This document shows, one piece after another, positions 8,970-18,036 of a stretch of 48,704 nucleotides of DNA (position 1 is the first letter of the stretch; each line of letters starts with the position of its first letter). This DNA comes from Candidatus Gottesmanbacteria bacterium RIFCSPLOWO2_01_FULL_39_12b. GTDB taxonomy: Bacteria > Patescibacteriota > Microgenomatia > 2-02-FULL-39-11. A program made the position numbers and the translations under genes. The notes beneath the pieces were generated by a model, which did no database searches, was not told the origin of the DNA, and saw nothing but the letters and a program-made list of their open reading frames with translations. Where the stretch lies: NCBI GenBank assembly GCA_001780955.1, contig MFJR01000007.1, positions 252,177-300,880 of the forward strand, given 5' to 3'.

Positions 8970-10408
8970 TTAATTTACAAACCGGACTGACCTACGACGA
9001 TGTTTTACTCGTCCCAAAACGCTCTAGAGTAACGCACAGAGCTAATGTTTCCACTAGAACCAGACTTACGAAGAATATTATTTTAAATATCCCTTTCGTA
9101 TCAGCAAATATGGATACGGTTACCGAGAGCGAGATGGCCATTGCCTTGGCTCATGCCGGCGGCATTGGTATTATTCACCGTTTTATGAGTATAGAGCGTC
9201 AAGTAGAAGAAATAAAACACGTAAAAAGACATGAAGGATTTATTCTTGATAAACCGTTTACTCTCCTTCCTAACGCAACGGTTGCTACCGCAAAGGAGCA
9301 GGCCAAAAAATACAAAGTTGATAGCTTTATTATCGTTGATGAAAAGGATAAGGTTATCGGGATATTGACAAGGAGAGACGTCTTGTTTGTTGAAGAGACT
9401 ATCACTCCTGTTAAAGATCTTATGACTCCCTTTAGTAAACTTATTTATGCAAAACCCAGGGTGACCGTTGAAGAAGCAAAAGAAATCATTATCAAAAACA
9501 AAATTGAAAAACTTCCGATTATTGATAATGACCGGATCCTAAAAGGATTGATTACTTCCCGTAGTCTTGAACATTTCTACAACTTTACCGATTCAACTAA
9601 AGACAATTACGGAAGACTGCGTGTTGGTGGTGCCATTGGTGTGGTAGATGATTATTTGGAACGGGCAAAGGCCTTAATTGAGGCAGGATGTGATGTTTTG
9701 GTAGTGGATGTTGCTCACGGTCATAACGAGGTAGCTCTCTCCTCAGTTTCCAAAGTCAGGAAAAAATTTAAAGATATTAGTCTTATCGGCGGTAATGTAG
9801 CAACTCCTGCAGCTACTTACGATCTGATAAAATTAGGGGTAGATGGCGTGAAGGTTGGGATTGGTCCGGGAGGACTCTGCACAACCAGAGTAATAGCCGG
9901 AGTTGGCGTTCCTCAGTTTACAGCTGTTATGGAATGCAGTAGTATGGCTAAACGATATAAAGTACCGATAATCGCAGATGGTGGAACTAATTATCCCGGC
10001 GATATAACCAAAGCGCTAGCAGCCGGAGCTTCAACCTGCATGTTAGCCGGATGGTTTGCGGGAACAGATGAGTCACCGGGAGGTATCATCCAGCGCGGAG
10101 GATTGAAGTATAAAGCCCATCGCGGGTCAGCCTCATTTTTAGCTGTTGCCGATAGAAAAATGTCAAATCAGGAATTCATTGATGAGTCAAAACTTAATTC
10201 CGTGGTTGCAGAAGGAGTGGAGGCTCTGGTTCCTTATAAAGGCAAAGTTAATGATGTAATTTATCAACTATTAGGGGCTCTTCGTTCGGGTATGAGTTAT
10301 TGTAACGCTAAGACGATTGAAGATTTACATAAAAATTCTGAATTTATTAAAATCACCGAGGCGGGATTTCGGGAAAGCAAATCTCACAACATTTCCGAAA
10401 TTCAATGA
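8966..10408 (+). CDS. guaB: IMP dehydrogenase
   Basis: [16 protein letters not shown]-domain region, [20 protein letters not shown]. Confidence 0.97.
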   Translation: MINLQTGLTYDDVLLVPKRSRVTHRANVSTRTRLTKNIILNIPFVSANMDTVTESEMAIALAHAGGIGIIHRFMSIERQVEEIKHVKRHEGFILDKPFTLLPNATVATAKEQAKKYKVDSFIIVDEKDKVIGILTRRDVLFVEETITPVKDLMTPFSKLIYAKPRVTVEEAKEIIIKNKIEKLPIIDNDRILKGLITSRSLEHFYNFTDSTKDNYGRLRVGGAIGVVDDYLERAKALIEAGCDVLVVDVAHGHNEVALSSVSKVRKKFKDISLIGGNVATPAATYDLIKLGVDGVKVGIGPGGLCTTRVIAGVGVPQFTAVMECSSMAKRYKVPIIADGGTNYPGDITKALAAGASTCMLAGWFAGTDESPGGIIQRGGLKYKAHRGSASFLAVADRKMSNQEFIDESKLNSVVAEGVEALVPYKGKVNDVIYQLLGALRSGMSYCNAKTIEDLHKNSEFIKITEAGFRESKSHNISEIQ

Positions 10409-10412
10409 AAAA

Positions 10413-11822
10413 TCAAGTTCCTAGATTTGGTCTGGTTAAATTTTCAGGGGAAAAAAGTTTATCTGCCTGATCTTTTCTGAGATAACCTTTTTGAATCGCT
10501 AAACCCTGTATTTTTTGGCCGGTTTTTAGAGATAGCTTTACCAGTTCCCCGGTACGATCATAACCTATAACAGGATTAAGGATAGCCGCTAGACCAGTTC
10601 CTCTTTCCAGCCAGAATTGACACATTTTCCGGTTAGCTTTTATACCCGTTAAGCATTTAGTGTCAAATATTTCAACCCCGCGGGTTAAAAGTTTAATCTG
10701 CTCTAACAGATCATAGGCGATAAGCGGAGTCATAATATTTAATTCTAACTGTGCCGACTGGTGGGAAAGCATAATCGCCGTGTCCAGACCGATGATCTGG
10801 TAACAAATCATGGTCAGCATTTCTACAATTGAGGGATTAAATTTTCCCGGCATGATTGATGATCCGGGTTGAACCGGCGGTAAAAGTATTTCGTAAAATC
10901 CAGTTCCGGGACCAGAATACATCAGGCGTAAATCATTTCCGATTTTTATTAAGGTAGCCGATAGCGTTCGAAGGCTTGAGGATAAGTTAAGGAAATCGGA
11001 AGCATTGTTCATGGTGTACATCAGATTATCAGAGGATTTCAAAGACAAATGAGTGAGTCTGCTTAGCTCTAAAATCATCAGCTTATGATATCGGGGATGG
11101 GAATTAATACCCGTACCCACTCCTGTACCACCGATACCTACAAAAAACAGGTTTTCTTGCATTTTTTCAATCGTTTTTCTGTCCCGGGTTAATGAGAAAC
11201 GGTAGGTAGAAAATTCCTGGCCGAGGGTTACCGGTAAGGCATCCTGAAGATGCGTACGGCCGGATTTGATGATCTTATAAAATTCTCTGGCTTTTTGGGA
11301 AAAAGTATTTTCTAATTTTTTTAATTTAGAAATAAGGGGGATTATAAGTTTTATCGAGGCTATTCGAATGGCTGTTGGTATAACGTCGTTTGTGGATTGT
11401 GACAAATTAACATGATCATTGGGATGAATTATTTTGTAACTGCCTAGTTCGTAACCTAATAACTCGTTTCCCCGATTTGCAATTACCTCATTGATATTCA
11501 TGTTGTGGGAAGTTCCGGCTCCGGCTTGGTAGGGATTAACCACGATCTGATCTTTTAGTTTACCGGAAATGATTTCATTACAGGCTTTGATAATATTTTT
11601 CGCTCTTTGGCTATCCAGAAGCTTTAGGTCATAATTAACTTTTGCCGCTGCTTTTTTTATTATTACGGTACTTTCAGTATATTCGGGGTGTGGAGTAAGT
11701 GTGCAGACTGGAAAATTCTCAAGGGACCTTTGCGTTTGGGCCCCCCAGTATGATTTTTTGTTTACCAGTACCGTTCCTAGGGTATCTTTTTCTACCCTTT
11801 TGTCATTCATGATGTCAATCAT
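10413..11822 (-). CDS. aspA: Aspartate ammonia-lyase (aspartase/fumarase superfamily)
   Basis: GAGTSHNMNINEVIANRGNELLG, SGRTHLQDALPVTLGQEF, GSSIMPGKFNP; C-terminal LNPVIGYDRTGELVK resembles aspartase more than class II fumarase. Confidence 0.8.
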   Translation of the reverse strand: MIDIMNDKRVEKDTLGTVLVNKKSYWGAQTQRSLENFPVCTLTPHPEYTESTVIIKKAAAKVNYDLKLLDSQRAKNIIKACNEIISGKLKDQIVVNPYQAGAGTSHNMNINEVIANRGNELLGYELGSYKIIHPNDHVNLSQSTNDVIPTAIRIASIKLIIPLISKLKKLENTFSQKAREFYKIIKSGRTHLQDALPVTLGQEFSTYRFSLTRDRKTIEKMQENLFFVGIGGTGVGTGINSHPRYHKLMILELSRLTHLSLKSSDNLMYTMNNASDFLNLSSSLRTLSATLIKIGNDLRLMYSGPGTGFYEILLPPVQPGSSIMPGKFNPSIVEMLTMICYQIIGLDTAIMLSHQSAQLELNIMTPLIAYDLLEQIKLLTRGVEIFDTKCLTGIKANRKMCQFWLERGTGLAAILNPVIGYDRTGELVKLSLKTGQKIQGLAIQKGYLRKDQADKLFSPENLTRPNLGT

Positions 11823-11901
11823 AGGTAAAAAGTATAATTTGTCAACCCCGTTATAACTATAAATTTCTTAATATGTTATACTATATTTATTACTGATAAA
11901 T

Positions 11902-13440
11902 ATGTTGTATTTATTTCTTACAGATAGTAAAATTATCGGCTTGAGAACAGAAAAATCAATCCTGGGCGGCGAAAAAATTTCAGGCTGTCTATTGAGAAAG
12001 TTTCCGAAAGGCGTGATTATAGACGGCATAGTTAAAGATATTGATAAATTCAAGAATGAATTAAAGGAAGCTCTCAATTCTGCTTATCCTATCCCAATTT
12101 CCGAAAAGCAGGTCTCACTCGTCATCTCTGACAGCCATGTTTTTACAAAGCGCTTAAAAATATCCGTGAATGATAAAAATGAAGATGTGTCTCAGATAAT
12201 TTTAGAAGAAATAAAGAAAATATTACCCTATGACCCTTATGAACTCGAGAATTTCTATCAGACGATTAATGTTTCTGATAAGGAAAAAGAGCTATATTAT
12301 ACCGCCATGCCAAAATCAACAGTTTCTCATCTGAAGGATTTATTTTCTTCCTACCCTTTAAAGCTGGAATTCATCGCTTCTAACTCTCTGTCTATTTTTA
12401 ATCTTTTTGAGTCAGTTTTAACTAATAATCAAGTCATTCTTTATTGTCATGTTGAAAATAACAACCAGAGTTTTATTCTTTTCGATAACGATGGACCGGT
12501 GAAAATTATCGAGGAAAAAACAGCTGTAAAGTCTTTCTTTACGAAAGTGAAAATAGTAATCGATAAATTACAGGAAGAAAACAACTTGAAGATCACCACC
12601 ATTATATTAGATGGAGAGGAAGCCCTGGAACAAAATAGTCAGGATTTAACTGATTTATTGAAAGTACGAGTCATAAAATTAAAAGATATTTTTGCTGAAA
12701 TAATGCAAAAGCATAAGATCGTTTTTGATAGCGGTGGTATCCAAACCGAAGTTTTTTCAAGTGTTTTGGGGCTGATGTTACTTTCGAGTAGCGGTGCGCC
12801 ACCAAATTTTATTTCGGAAGAGACTAAGAGTCACTCAGAAGCTTCTGTAACTGAAAGAGGGGAAAACTCAGCACACGAAATGGCGTTTAAAAAAAGCGAG
12901 GAATCACCAAGTGGGGCAAGAGATTTATTTAATGGAGAGATAATCGAAAAACGCCAAGCCAGTCTTGGCCAGATATTAAGCAACAGAATATCCATAATCG
13001 TAATCACCGTTTTATTAATATTAGCTGGCATCGGTATCTTTATTAAAAGAGTCAACAGAATTGATATGAAGATTCCATTTTTTACTTCTCCGACTTTAAC
13101 TCCTACTCCAAGTCCAGTGCCAAGCCTTACGCCGACGCCAACTATCGATTTGTCATTAAAGCGTAGCGACTTGAAAATTTCAATTCAAAATGGAACCGAT
13201 AAAACCGGGTTAGCTAAGGAAACCGCCAGTTTTCTTGAAGAAAAAGGATATAAAATTATTTCCAAATCAAACGCGGACAAAGATGATTATCAGCAAACCC
13301 TGGTTAAGGTTAAGAAGGACAAAGAAAAGTTTTTGCCGCACCTGCGAAACGATCTAAAAGATAAATTTGATGTATCTACTTCTGAGAGTCTGGATGAAGA
13401 TAGCAAAGAGGATATGATACTGATATTGGGGAGAAAATAA
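11902..13440 (+). CDS. PilM-like actin-fold N-terminus, Pro/Thr linker, one TM helix and a LytR_C-like C-terminal domain
   Basis: N-terminal VSLVISDSHVFTKRLKI; TM ISIIVITVLLILAGIGIF; TPTPSPVPSLTPTP linker; C-terminal ISIQNGTDKTGLAKETASFLEEKGYKI. Confidence 0.6.
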   Translation: MLYLFLTDSKIIGLRTEKSILGGEKISGCLLRKFPKGVIIDGIVKDIDKFKNELKEALNSAYPIPISEKQVSLVISDSHVFTKRLKISVNDKNEDVSQIILEEIKKILPYDPYELENFYQTINVSDKEKELYYTAMPKSTVSHLKDLFSSYPLKLEFIASNSLSIFNLFESVLTNNQVILYCHVENNNQSFILFDNDGPVKIIEEKTAVKSFFTKVKIVIDKLQEENNLKITTIILDGEEALEQNSQDLTDLLKVRVIKLKDIFAEIMQKHKIVFDSGGIQTEVFSSVLGLMLLSSSGAPPNFISEETKSHSEASVTERGENSAHEMAFKKSEESPSGARDLFNGEIIEKRQASLGQILSNRISIIVITVLLILAGIGIFIKRVNRIDMKIPFFTSPTLTPTPSPVPSLTPTPTIDLSLKRSDLKISIQNGTDKTGLAKETASFLEEKGYKIISKSNADKDDYQQTLVKVKKDKEKFLPHLRNDLKDKFDVSTSESLDEDSKEDMILILGRK

Positions 13441-13441
13441 G

Positions 13442-13524
13442 GCCGCATCCGATAATAACTTGAATATATCGGTGCGGCACAAAGGGCCGTAACCGTCCCG
13501 TTAAGCGGGACGGACGAGCACTCA
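13442..13524. promoter_or_regulatory. Cluster of three consecutive hairpins in the intergenic region
   Basis: GCCGCAtCCGAT...ATCGGTGCGGC (13442-13478); CCGTCCCG-TTAAG-CGGGACGG (13493-13513); CACT-CAG-AGTG near 13519-13529. Confidence 0.6.
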
Positions 13525-13534
13525 GAGTGATTTT

Positions 13535-14239
13535 ATGAGTAAAGACGGGAGAACCTGGCTATCTCACACCGGAGTAGAAAATCTTGAACGCTGTCCCCGT
13601 TGCTTTTGGCTACAGTATAAAAAAGGTATCCGTCAGCCGGAAGGTATTGTTTCCCGCTTAGCAAATCGTTTTGATATTATCCTCAAAAACTACTTTGATA
13701 ATTTCAGGTCTAGCGGTGATTTACCACCGATCGTAAAAAATCAGCTGGAAGGAAAATTACAAAATCCTTTTCAGGAAAAGTATTTTGTCAAAATAAATGA
13801 TAAATATGGATTTTTCGGAAAACTTGACGAATGTTTAGTAACCTCTTCCGGAGCACACGTTCCCATAGATTTTAAGACCTCAAGTTCAGATCCCCGGAAC
13901 AGGGATACTTTAAGTGCTTATCAAGCTCAGATCGACGACTATATCTATATTTTGCAACAAAACCAGAAAAAGATAGCCGGTTTTGGTTACCTGGTTTATT
14001 TTTTTCCTGATCATGGTAAAGAACTTCATAACGGATTTCCGATGGTGATACACGTGACTAAACTGGAGGGAAATCCGCAAAGATCAATGGTGCGGATTTC
14101 AAAAGCCATTGAGGTCCTGGAAGGGAAATTACCCGGTTCCAGCAAAACCTGTAATTTTTGCAACTGGTATGAGGCCATAAAAAAAGAAATAAAACCCCAA
14201 AAATCTCCAGCCCACTTCTTTCAGGAAAAGTTAATTTAA
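13535..14239 (+). CDS. PD-(D/E)XK nuclease family protein (Cas4/RecB-like, four-cysteine)
   Basis: CPRCFWLQYKKGIR, VPIDFKTSSS, AYQAQIDDY, TCNFCNWYE. Confidence 0.75.
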   Translation: MSKDGRTWLSHTGVENLERCPRCFWLQYKKGIRQPEGIVSRLANRFDIILKNYFDNFRSSGDLPPIVKNQLEGKLQNPFQEKYFVKINDKYGFFGKLDECLVTSSGAHVPIDFKTSSSDPRNRDTLSAYQAQIDDYIYILQQNQKKIAGFGYLVYFFPDHGKELHNGFPMVIHVTKLEGNPQRSMVRISKAIEVLEGKLPGSSKTCNFCNWYEAIKKEIKPQKSPAHFFQEKLI

Positions 14240-14293
14240 TCACAGGTGCTACAATTACACTCTCAACAATTAAAATCTGGTATTTAGCTCATT

Positions 14294-15180
14294 TTATTTC
14301 AGATCTAAAAAATAGTATTCTAATTCATACCCATTTGTAACTTGCTTATAGCCAAAAACAAGACAACTCCCAGAAATTCGCGGGAAATTTATATTTTTAT
14401 TTTGACAGGAAAGAAATTGAGTGCTAATCGGAAAATATATGCCCTTATCATCTATTGCCTGTCTTATGTTAGGGATGATGTTAGTTGTATAATATGATGA
14501 TTTTTTAATTTATTTAATAGGCTTATAACGGCTGCCTCGTAAAATTCAATTAAGTATTCTTTATCTTTTCCATACTCATATAATACTTGTACTAGGTAAG
14601 CATAGTGGTCATTGGTAGTAACACTTAGTAGACCTAGTATAGCTACATTAGATTTAAGTGAAATTTTTCCATTAAAACCAGTTAAAGATATTCCCCCTTC
14701 GTTATTTTTATCATATACCATGATATCGTTTGAAGACCCTGACATATTAATCATTTGATTTGTAATCTCAGAAGGTAAAAAGTTTATCGGCGTAAATCCC
14801 GCGTTATTTAATAGGTCCCACTGGTCATATGACAAGTTGAAGCTCACGATCTTTTGAGCAAAACTATCGGTGAGAATAGGCGAAACCGTAGGCGAAAGAG
14901 TTGGATTTAGTTTCACTGGACAACAGGTAAGTGAAGTTATACCAGAACATTAATAAAGATTTCCATGACTTTTTTTACAGTCTTGTGCACAATGGGTACT
15001 ATTGTTATATTCATAACAACCCTTATTATCCGCCACTCCTCCTATAATGTACGGTGTCTCGGCTCTAGTGTTAATCGCTGTTTGACTCCCGGGTAGTTGG
15101 GATAAGGCAAAAGCTGCGGTCCCGAGAAAGAGAAGTACGATAACTAATATCCCTACTGATTTGTTGATACATATTTTATC
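14294..15180 (-). pseudogene. Decayed gene for a secreted Cys-rich/repeat-linker protein
   Basis: Minus-strand reading: NKSVGILVIVLLFLGTAAFALSQLPGS...CYEYNNSTHCAQDCKKSHGNLY*CSGITSLTCCPVKLNPTLSPTVSP... continues in frame past a TAA into the 14464-14916 ORF; an A6 run (14501-14506) then separates it from an open frame ending at 14294 (...TTNIIPNIRQAIDDKGIYFPISTQFLSCQNKN...EYYFLDLK*). Confidence 0.75.
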
Positions 15181-15258
15181 ATTTTTTATAGCTTATGTTA
15201 CTTTTATATTAAAGAATATCTAAATTGTATACAAGTAGAACTTCATAGTATAAAAGCC

Positions 15259-15276
15259 TGAGAGATTATTCTCTCA
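15259..15276 (-). terminator. Hairpin followed by T-rich tract on the minus strand, downstream of tRNA-Lys
   Basis: TGAGAGA-TTAT-TCTCTCA; minus-strand downstream GGCTTTTATA. Confidence 0.45.
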
Positions 15277-15298
15277 TCGAACCTAGCAAAAATTGTGG

Positions 15299-15325
15299 TA
15301 CCTGGGGACTACCTGGGGACGGTCC
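15299..15325. repeat. Tandem 11-bp repeat ending in a short palindrome
   Basis: TACCTGGGGAC TACCTGGGGAC GGTCC. Confidence 0.6.
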
Positions 15326-15371
15326 TTTAATATACGATTGCAAAGCCTCAAATCAAACGAAATTAATTTAG

Positions 15372-15443
15372 TGAGCCCGGCGCGAGTCGAACGCGCAACC
15401 AACAGCTTAAAAGGCTGCTGCTCTGCCATTGAGCTACAGGCCC
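15372..15443 (-). tRNA. tRNA-Lys (anticodon TTT)
   Basis: GGGCCTGTAGCTCAATGGCAGAGCAGCAGCCTTTTAAGCTGTTGGTTGCGCGTTCGACTCGCGCCGGGCTCA folds as a cloverleaf. Confidence 0.93.
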
Positions 15444-15718
15444 ATTGAATTATTATTTTTTATTAACCAACTTATATATTTGTGGCTTTTATATGATTTT
15501 AACTTCTTCTCTCGTAATCTTGCATCATCAATATTATCAAACGTTTCTTTATATACTAAATTATATGTTTTCAATACTCTAGTTGATCTTGTATGCCCAG
15601 CAAGATGCTGTTTTATTCGTCGTGAGAGGTTATTTGTCGAACCAATGTAATATTTACTATTATTTTCATCGGATAATACATAGACCCAACACATTATAAT
15701 ATATTTCTGTTCTGCCAT
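15434..15718 (-). CDS. GIY-YIG nuclease family protein
   Basis: CWVYVLSDENNSKYYIGSTNNLSRRIKQH: GIY-YIG core; 94 aa. Confidence 0.92.
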   Translation of the reverse strand: MAEQKYIIMCWVYVLSDENNSKYYIGSTNNLSRRIKQHLAGHTRSTRVLKTYNLVYKETFDNIDDARLREKKLKSYKSHKYISWLIKNNNSMGL

Positions 15719-15761
15719 TGACCCCGATTAGTCGTTGCTATCGGGGTTGAGCTACAGGCCC
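15707..15761 (-). repeat. Partial tRNA-Lys 5' copy, split by a 25-nt hairpin insertion
   Basis: Minus strand GGGCCTGTAGCTCAA-[CCCCGATAGCAACGACTAATCGGGG]-TCAATGGCAGAACAG versus tRNA GGGCCTGTAGCTCAATGGCAGAGCAG. Confidence 0.9.
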
Positions 15762-15818
15762 TATTTACTTAATAGATTATATCAACATAAGTTTTCGTCA
15801 GCAACTATTTTTTTGGTC

Positions 15819-15847
15819 TTGACAAAAACTGGGAGTAAAACTATGAT
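15819..15847 (+). promoter_or_regulatory. Promoter for superoxide dismutase
   Basis: TTGACA-N17-TATGAT. Confidence 0.75.
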
Positions 15848-15862
15848 AGTTAATAGATAAAT

Positions 15863-16444
15863 ATGAAATACCAATTACCTCTATTAGAATACCCATATAA
15901 TGCTCTTGAGCCATATATTGATGCTCAGACCATGGAAATTCACCACACCAAGCATCATCAGGCATACATTGATAATTTAAATAAGGTATTAGAAAAATAT
16001 CCAAAGATTGAGGGTCAGAAACTGGAAGATCTGTTAAAGAGTCTTAATACTCTTACAATGGATGAGAGAGACAAGAAGATGCTACGTAATCACGGCGCGG
16101 GACACCTCAATCATACTCTATTCTGGCAGATTATGGGGGCCAAAAAAGAACTTGATGAAAAGTTGGTTGCAGAAGTAATTAAGGAATTTGGAACTATTGA
16201 TGAGTTCAAAAAACTCTTCAACCAAACTGCTTTGTCGCATTTTGGCAGCGGTTGGGCCTGGCTAGTGCGTAATAAAGAAGGAAAGCTTGCAATTTATTCT
16301 CTACCCAACCAGGATTCACCATATATTAATGGACACACGCCTCTTATTGGACTGGATGTTTGGGAACATGCCTATTATTTGAAATACCAAAACAGACGTG
16401 CAGATTATATAGCAAACTGGTGGAATGTGTTAAAGCTGATTTAA
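15863..16444 (+). CDS. Superoxide dismutase (Fe/Mn family)
   Basis: HHTKHHQAYIDNLN, GHLNHTLFW, GSGWAWL, DVWEHAYYLKYQNRRADYI. Confidence 0.95.
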   Translation: MKYQLPLLEYPYNALEPYIDAQTMEIHHTKHHQAYIDNLNKVLEKYPKIEGQKLEDLLKSLNTLTMDERDKKMLRNHGAGHLNHTLFWQIMGAKKELDEKLVAEVIKEFGTIDEFKKLFNQTALSHFGSGWAWLVRNKEGKLAIYSLPNQDSPYINGHTPLIGLDVWEHAYYLKYQNRRADYIANWWNVLKLI

Positions 16445-16450
16445 TCCCCC

Positions 16451-16479
16451 TTGTCTAAATTTCATGCCTAATATATAAT
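16451..16479 (+). promoter_or_regulatory. Promoter for rplS
   Basis: TTGTCT-N17-TATAAT; -10 ends 6 nt before the ATG. Confidence 0.75.
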
Positions 16480-16485
16480 CCTCAT

Positions 16486-16887
16486 ATGGCAAACGAAGCA
16501 ACAATCAACGAGACAACTTTTCACGTTGGCGATACAATAGGTGTTCATTATAAGCTTATTGAGAAAGAAAAAGTGGCCGGAAAAGCCAAAAGAGAAGTGA
16601 AAGAAGAAGTACGGGAGAGAATACAAATTTTTGAAGGAATTGTTATTGCCATGAGGGGAGAAGGTGATAATAAATCTTTTACAGTAAGACGAATTGCCAC
16701 TGGCGGAATAGGGGTAGAAAGAATTTTTCCCCTATTTTCACCCTGGATAAAAAAAATTACGGTAAAAAAACAGGGCAATGTTAGACGGGCTAAATTATAT
16801 TATCTGCGAAATAGAGAAGGCAAAGAAGCGGAAAAACTAAAAGAGAAGGTCAAAACCCCCGTTGCCAAAAATGCAGGTAAAAAATAA
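16486..16887 (+). CDS. rplS: 50S ribosomal protein L19
   Basis: [51 protein letters not shown]. Confidence 0.96.
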   Translation: MANEATINETTFHVGDTIGVHYKLIEKEKVAGKAKREVKEEVRERIQIFEGIVIAMRGEGDNKSFTVRRIATGGIGVERIFPLFSPWIKKITVKKQGNVRRAKLYYLRNREGKEAEKLKEKVKTPVAKNAGKK

Positions 16888-17239
16888 AATTACTCTGGGT
16901 AAGCAAGGTGAAGAGATTGCCGCAAAATATCTTAAACAACAAGGGTACCAAATCATCGAAAGAAATTTCCAGAGACGTTATAAAGAAATTGATATTGTAG
17001 CCTTGGATAAAAACACCCTCGTTTTTGTAGAAGTGAAAACCCGTCAGGGTGATAAATTCGGAACTCCCTCTGAAGCGATTACCTCTTTTAAATTACGAAA
17101 TCTAGTTCAATCAGCCCAGTATTATAAATTTATCCATCCAAATCTTCCGGACAGTATGAGAATAGATTTTGTAGGTATCAGTATCGGAGAGGATTTTAAA
17201 CTGAAGGAAATTAATCTGATCAAAAATATCACCAGCTAA
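16871..17239 (+). CDS. UPF0102 (YraN family) endonuclease-like protein
   Basis: [49 protein letters not shown] overlaps the rplS 3' end. Confidence 0.9.
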   Translation: MQVKNKITLGKQGEEIAAKYLKQQGYQIIERNFQRRYKEIDIVALDKNTLVFVEVKTRQGDKFGTPSEAITSFKLRNLVQSAQYYKFIHPNLPDSMRIDFVGISIGEDFKLKEINLIKNITS

Positions 17240-17968
17240 TTATTCGATTGTCTGCTCAGGCCCATGATCCCAATAAGAATTGATAAACAAAAGGATTCTG
17301 TTCTCATCAAAGATATCGAACTTATCAAGCTTCGTCCAGGCAGTAAGGGCAATTCTATTGTCTAGATTTGGGCGAGGAACGACGATTATTTTTTTCCAAG
17401 CTTTATTTTTACCGATCATTTCTAACTTTTTAACTAATTCCTGGCAGTCCTGATTGTTTTTCCACTCATTCAATTCTAAATGAGAACTGCTGCTACCTTT
17501 ATATGCTGAGGATGATGCTATTAAATCTTCTTCGTGGGCAAGAACATTAGGAACTATTCTGACAGATTTTGATTTTTCCTTCCAATCACAATTATAAGAA
17601 ATGATGATATAGCCGTGTTCTAAACTATGGACGAGCTTTCTGTCATCAAGAGGTCCGGCGTAAATACCTGATTTTTCCCATTCTTCGTAGTGAGAGCCAG
17701 ATGCAGGTGGGTTGCTATTGAAACTTACATTCGTACCCACTTTGACGTGATCCCGACCCAGATCAGGCATGCTTTGTCCTGGTTTAGATGAGGACTCATT
17801 TTTTATAAACCGATATATGACAATAGAACTAATCAGAATAATTATACCTACCGCGATGTATCGTCTAATTTTTTTATTAAAAGTTACCTTCTCACTTGCC
17901 TGATTTTCCAGGGTCTTTTTTAGTCTCTTTCTTTCTTTTTTGGTTAGGTTTTCAAATTCATTCATCAT
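17240..17968 (-). CDS. DUF3105 domain protein, membrane-anchored
   Basis: TM near N-terminus; NSNPPASGSHYEEWEKSGIYAGPLDDRKLVHSLEHGYIIISY. Confidence 0.8.
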   Translation of the reverse strand: MMNEFENLTKKERKRLKKTLENQASEKVTFNKKIRRYIAVGIIILISSIVIYRFIKNESSSKPGQSMPDLGRDHVKVGTNVSFNSNPPASGSHYEEWEKSGIYAGPLDDRKLVHSLEHGYIIISYNCDWKEKSKSVRIVPNVLAHEEDLIASSSAYKGSSSSHLELNEWKNNQDCQELVKKLEMIGKNKAWKKIIVVPRPNLDNRIALTAWTKLDKFDIFDENRILLFINSYWDHGPEQTIE

Positions 17969-17998
17969 ATTTATAATTACTCATATTTATACACTTTC

Positions 17999-18027
17999 TT
18001 TACGATATTTGCAAAATCAGTTACAAT
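17999..18027 (+). promoter_or_regulatory. Promoter for MscS-like TM protein
   Basis: TTTACG-N17-TACAAT; -10 ends 9 nt before the ATG. Confidence 0.55.
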
Positions 18028-18036
18028 ATAGTTATT

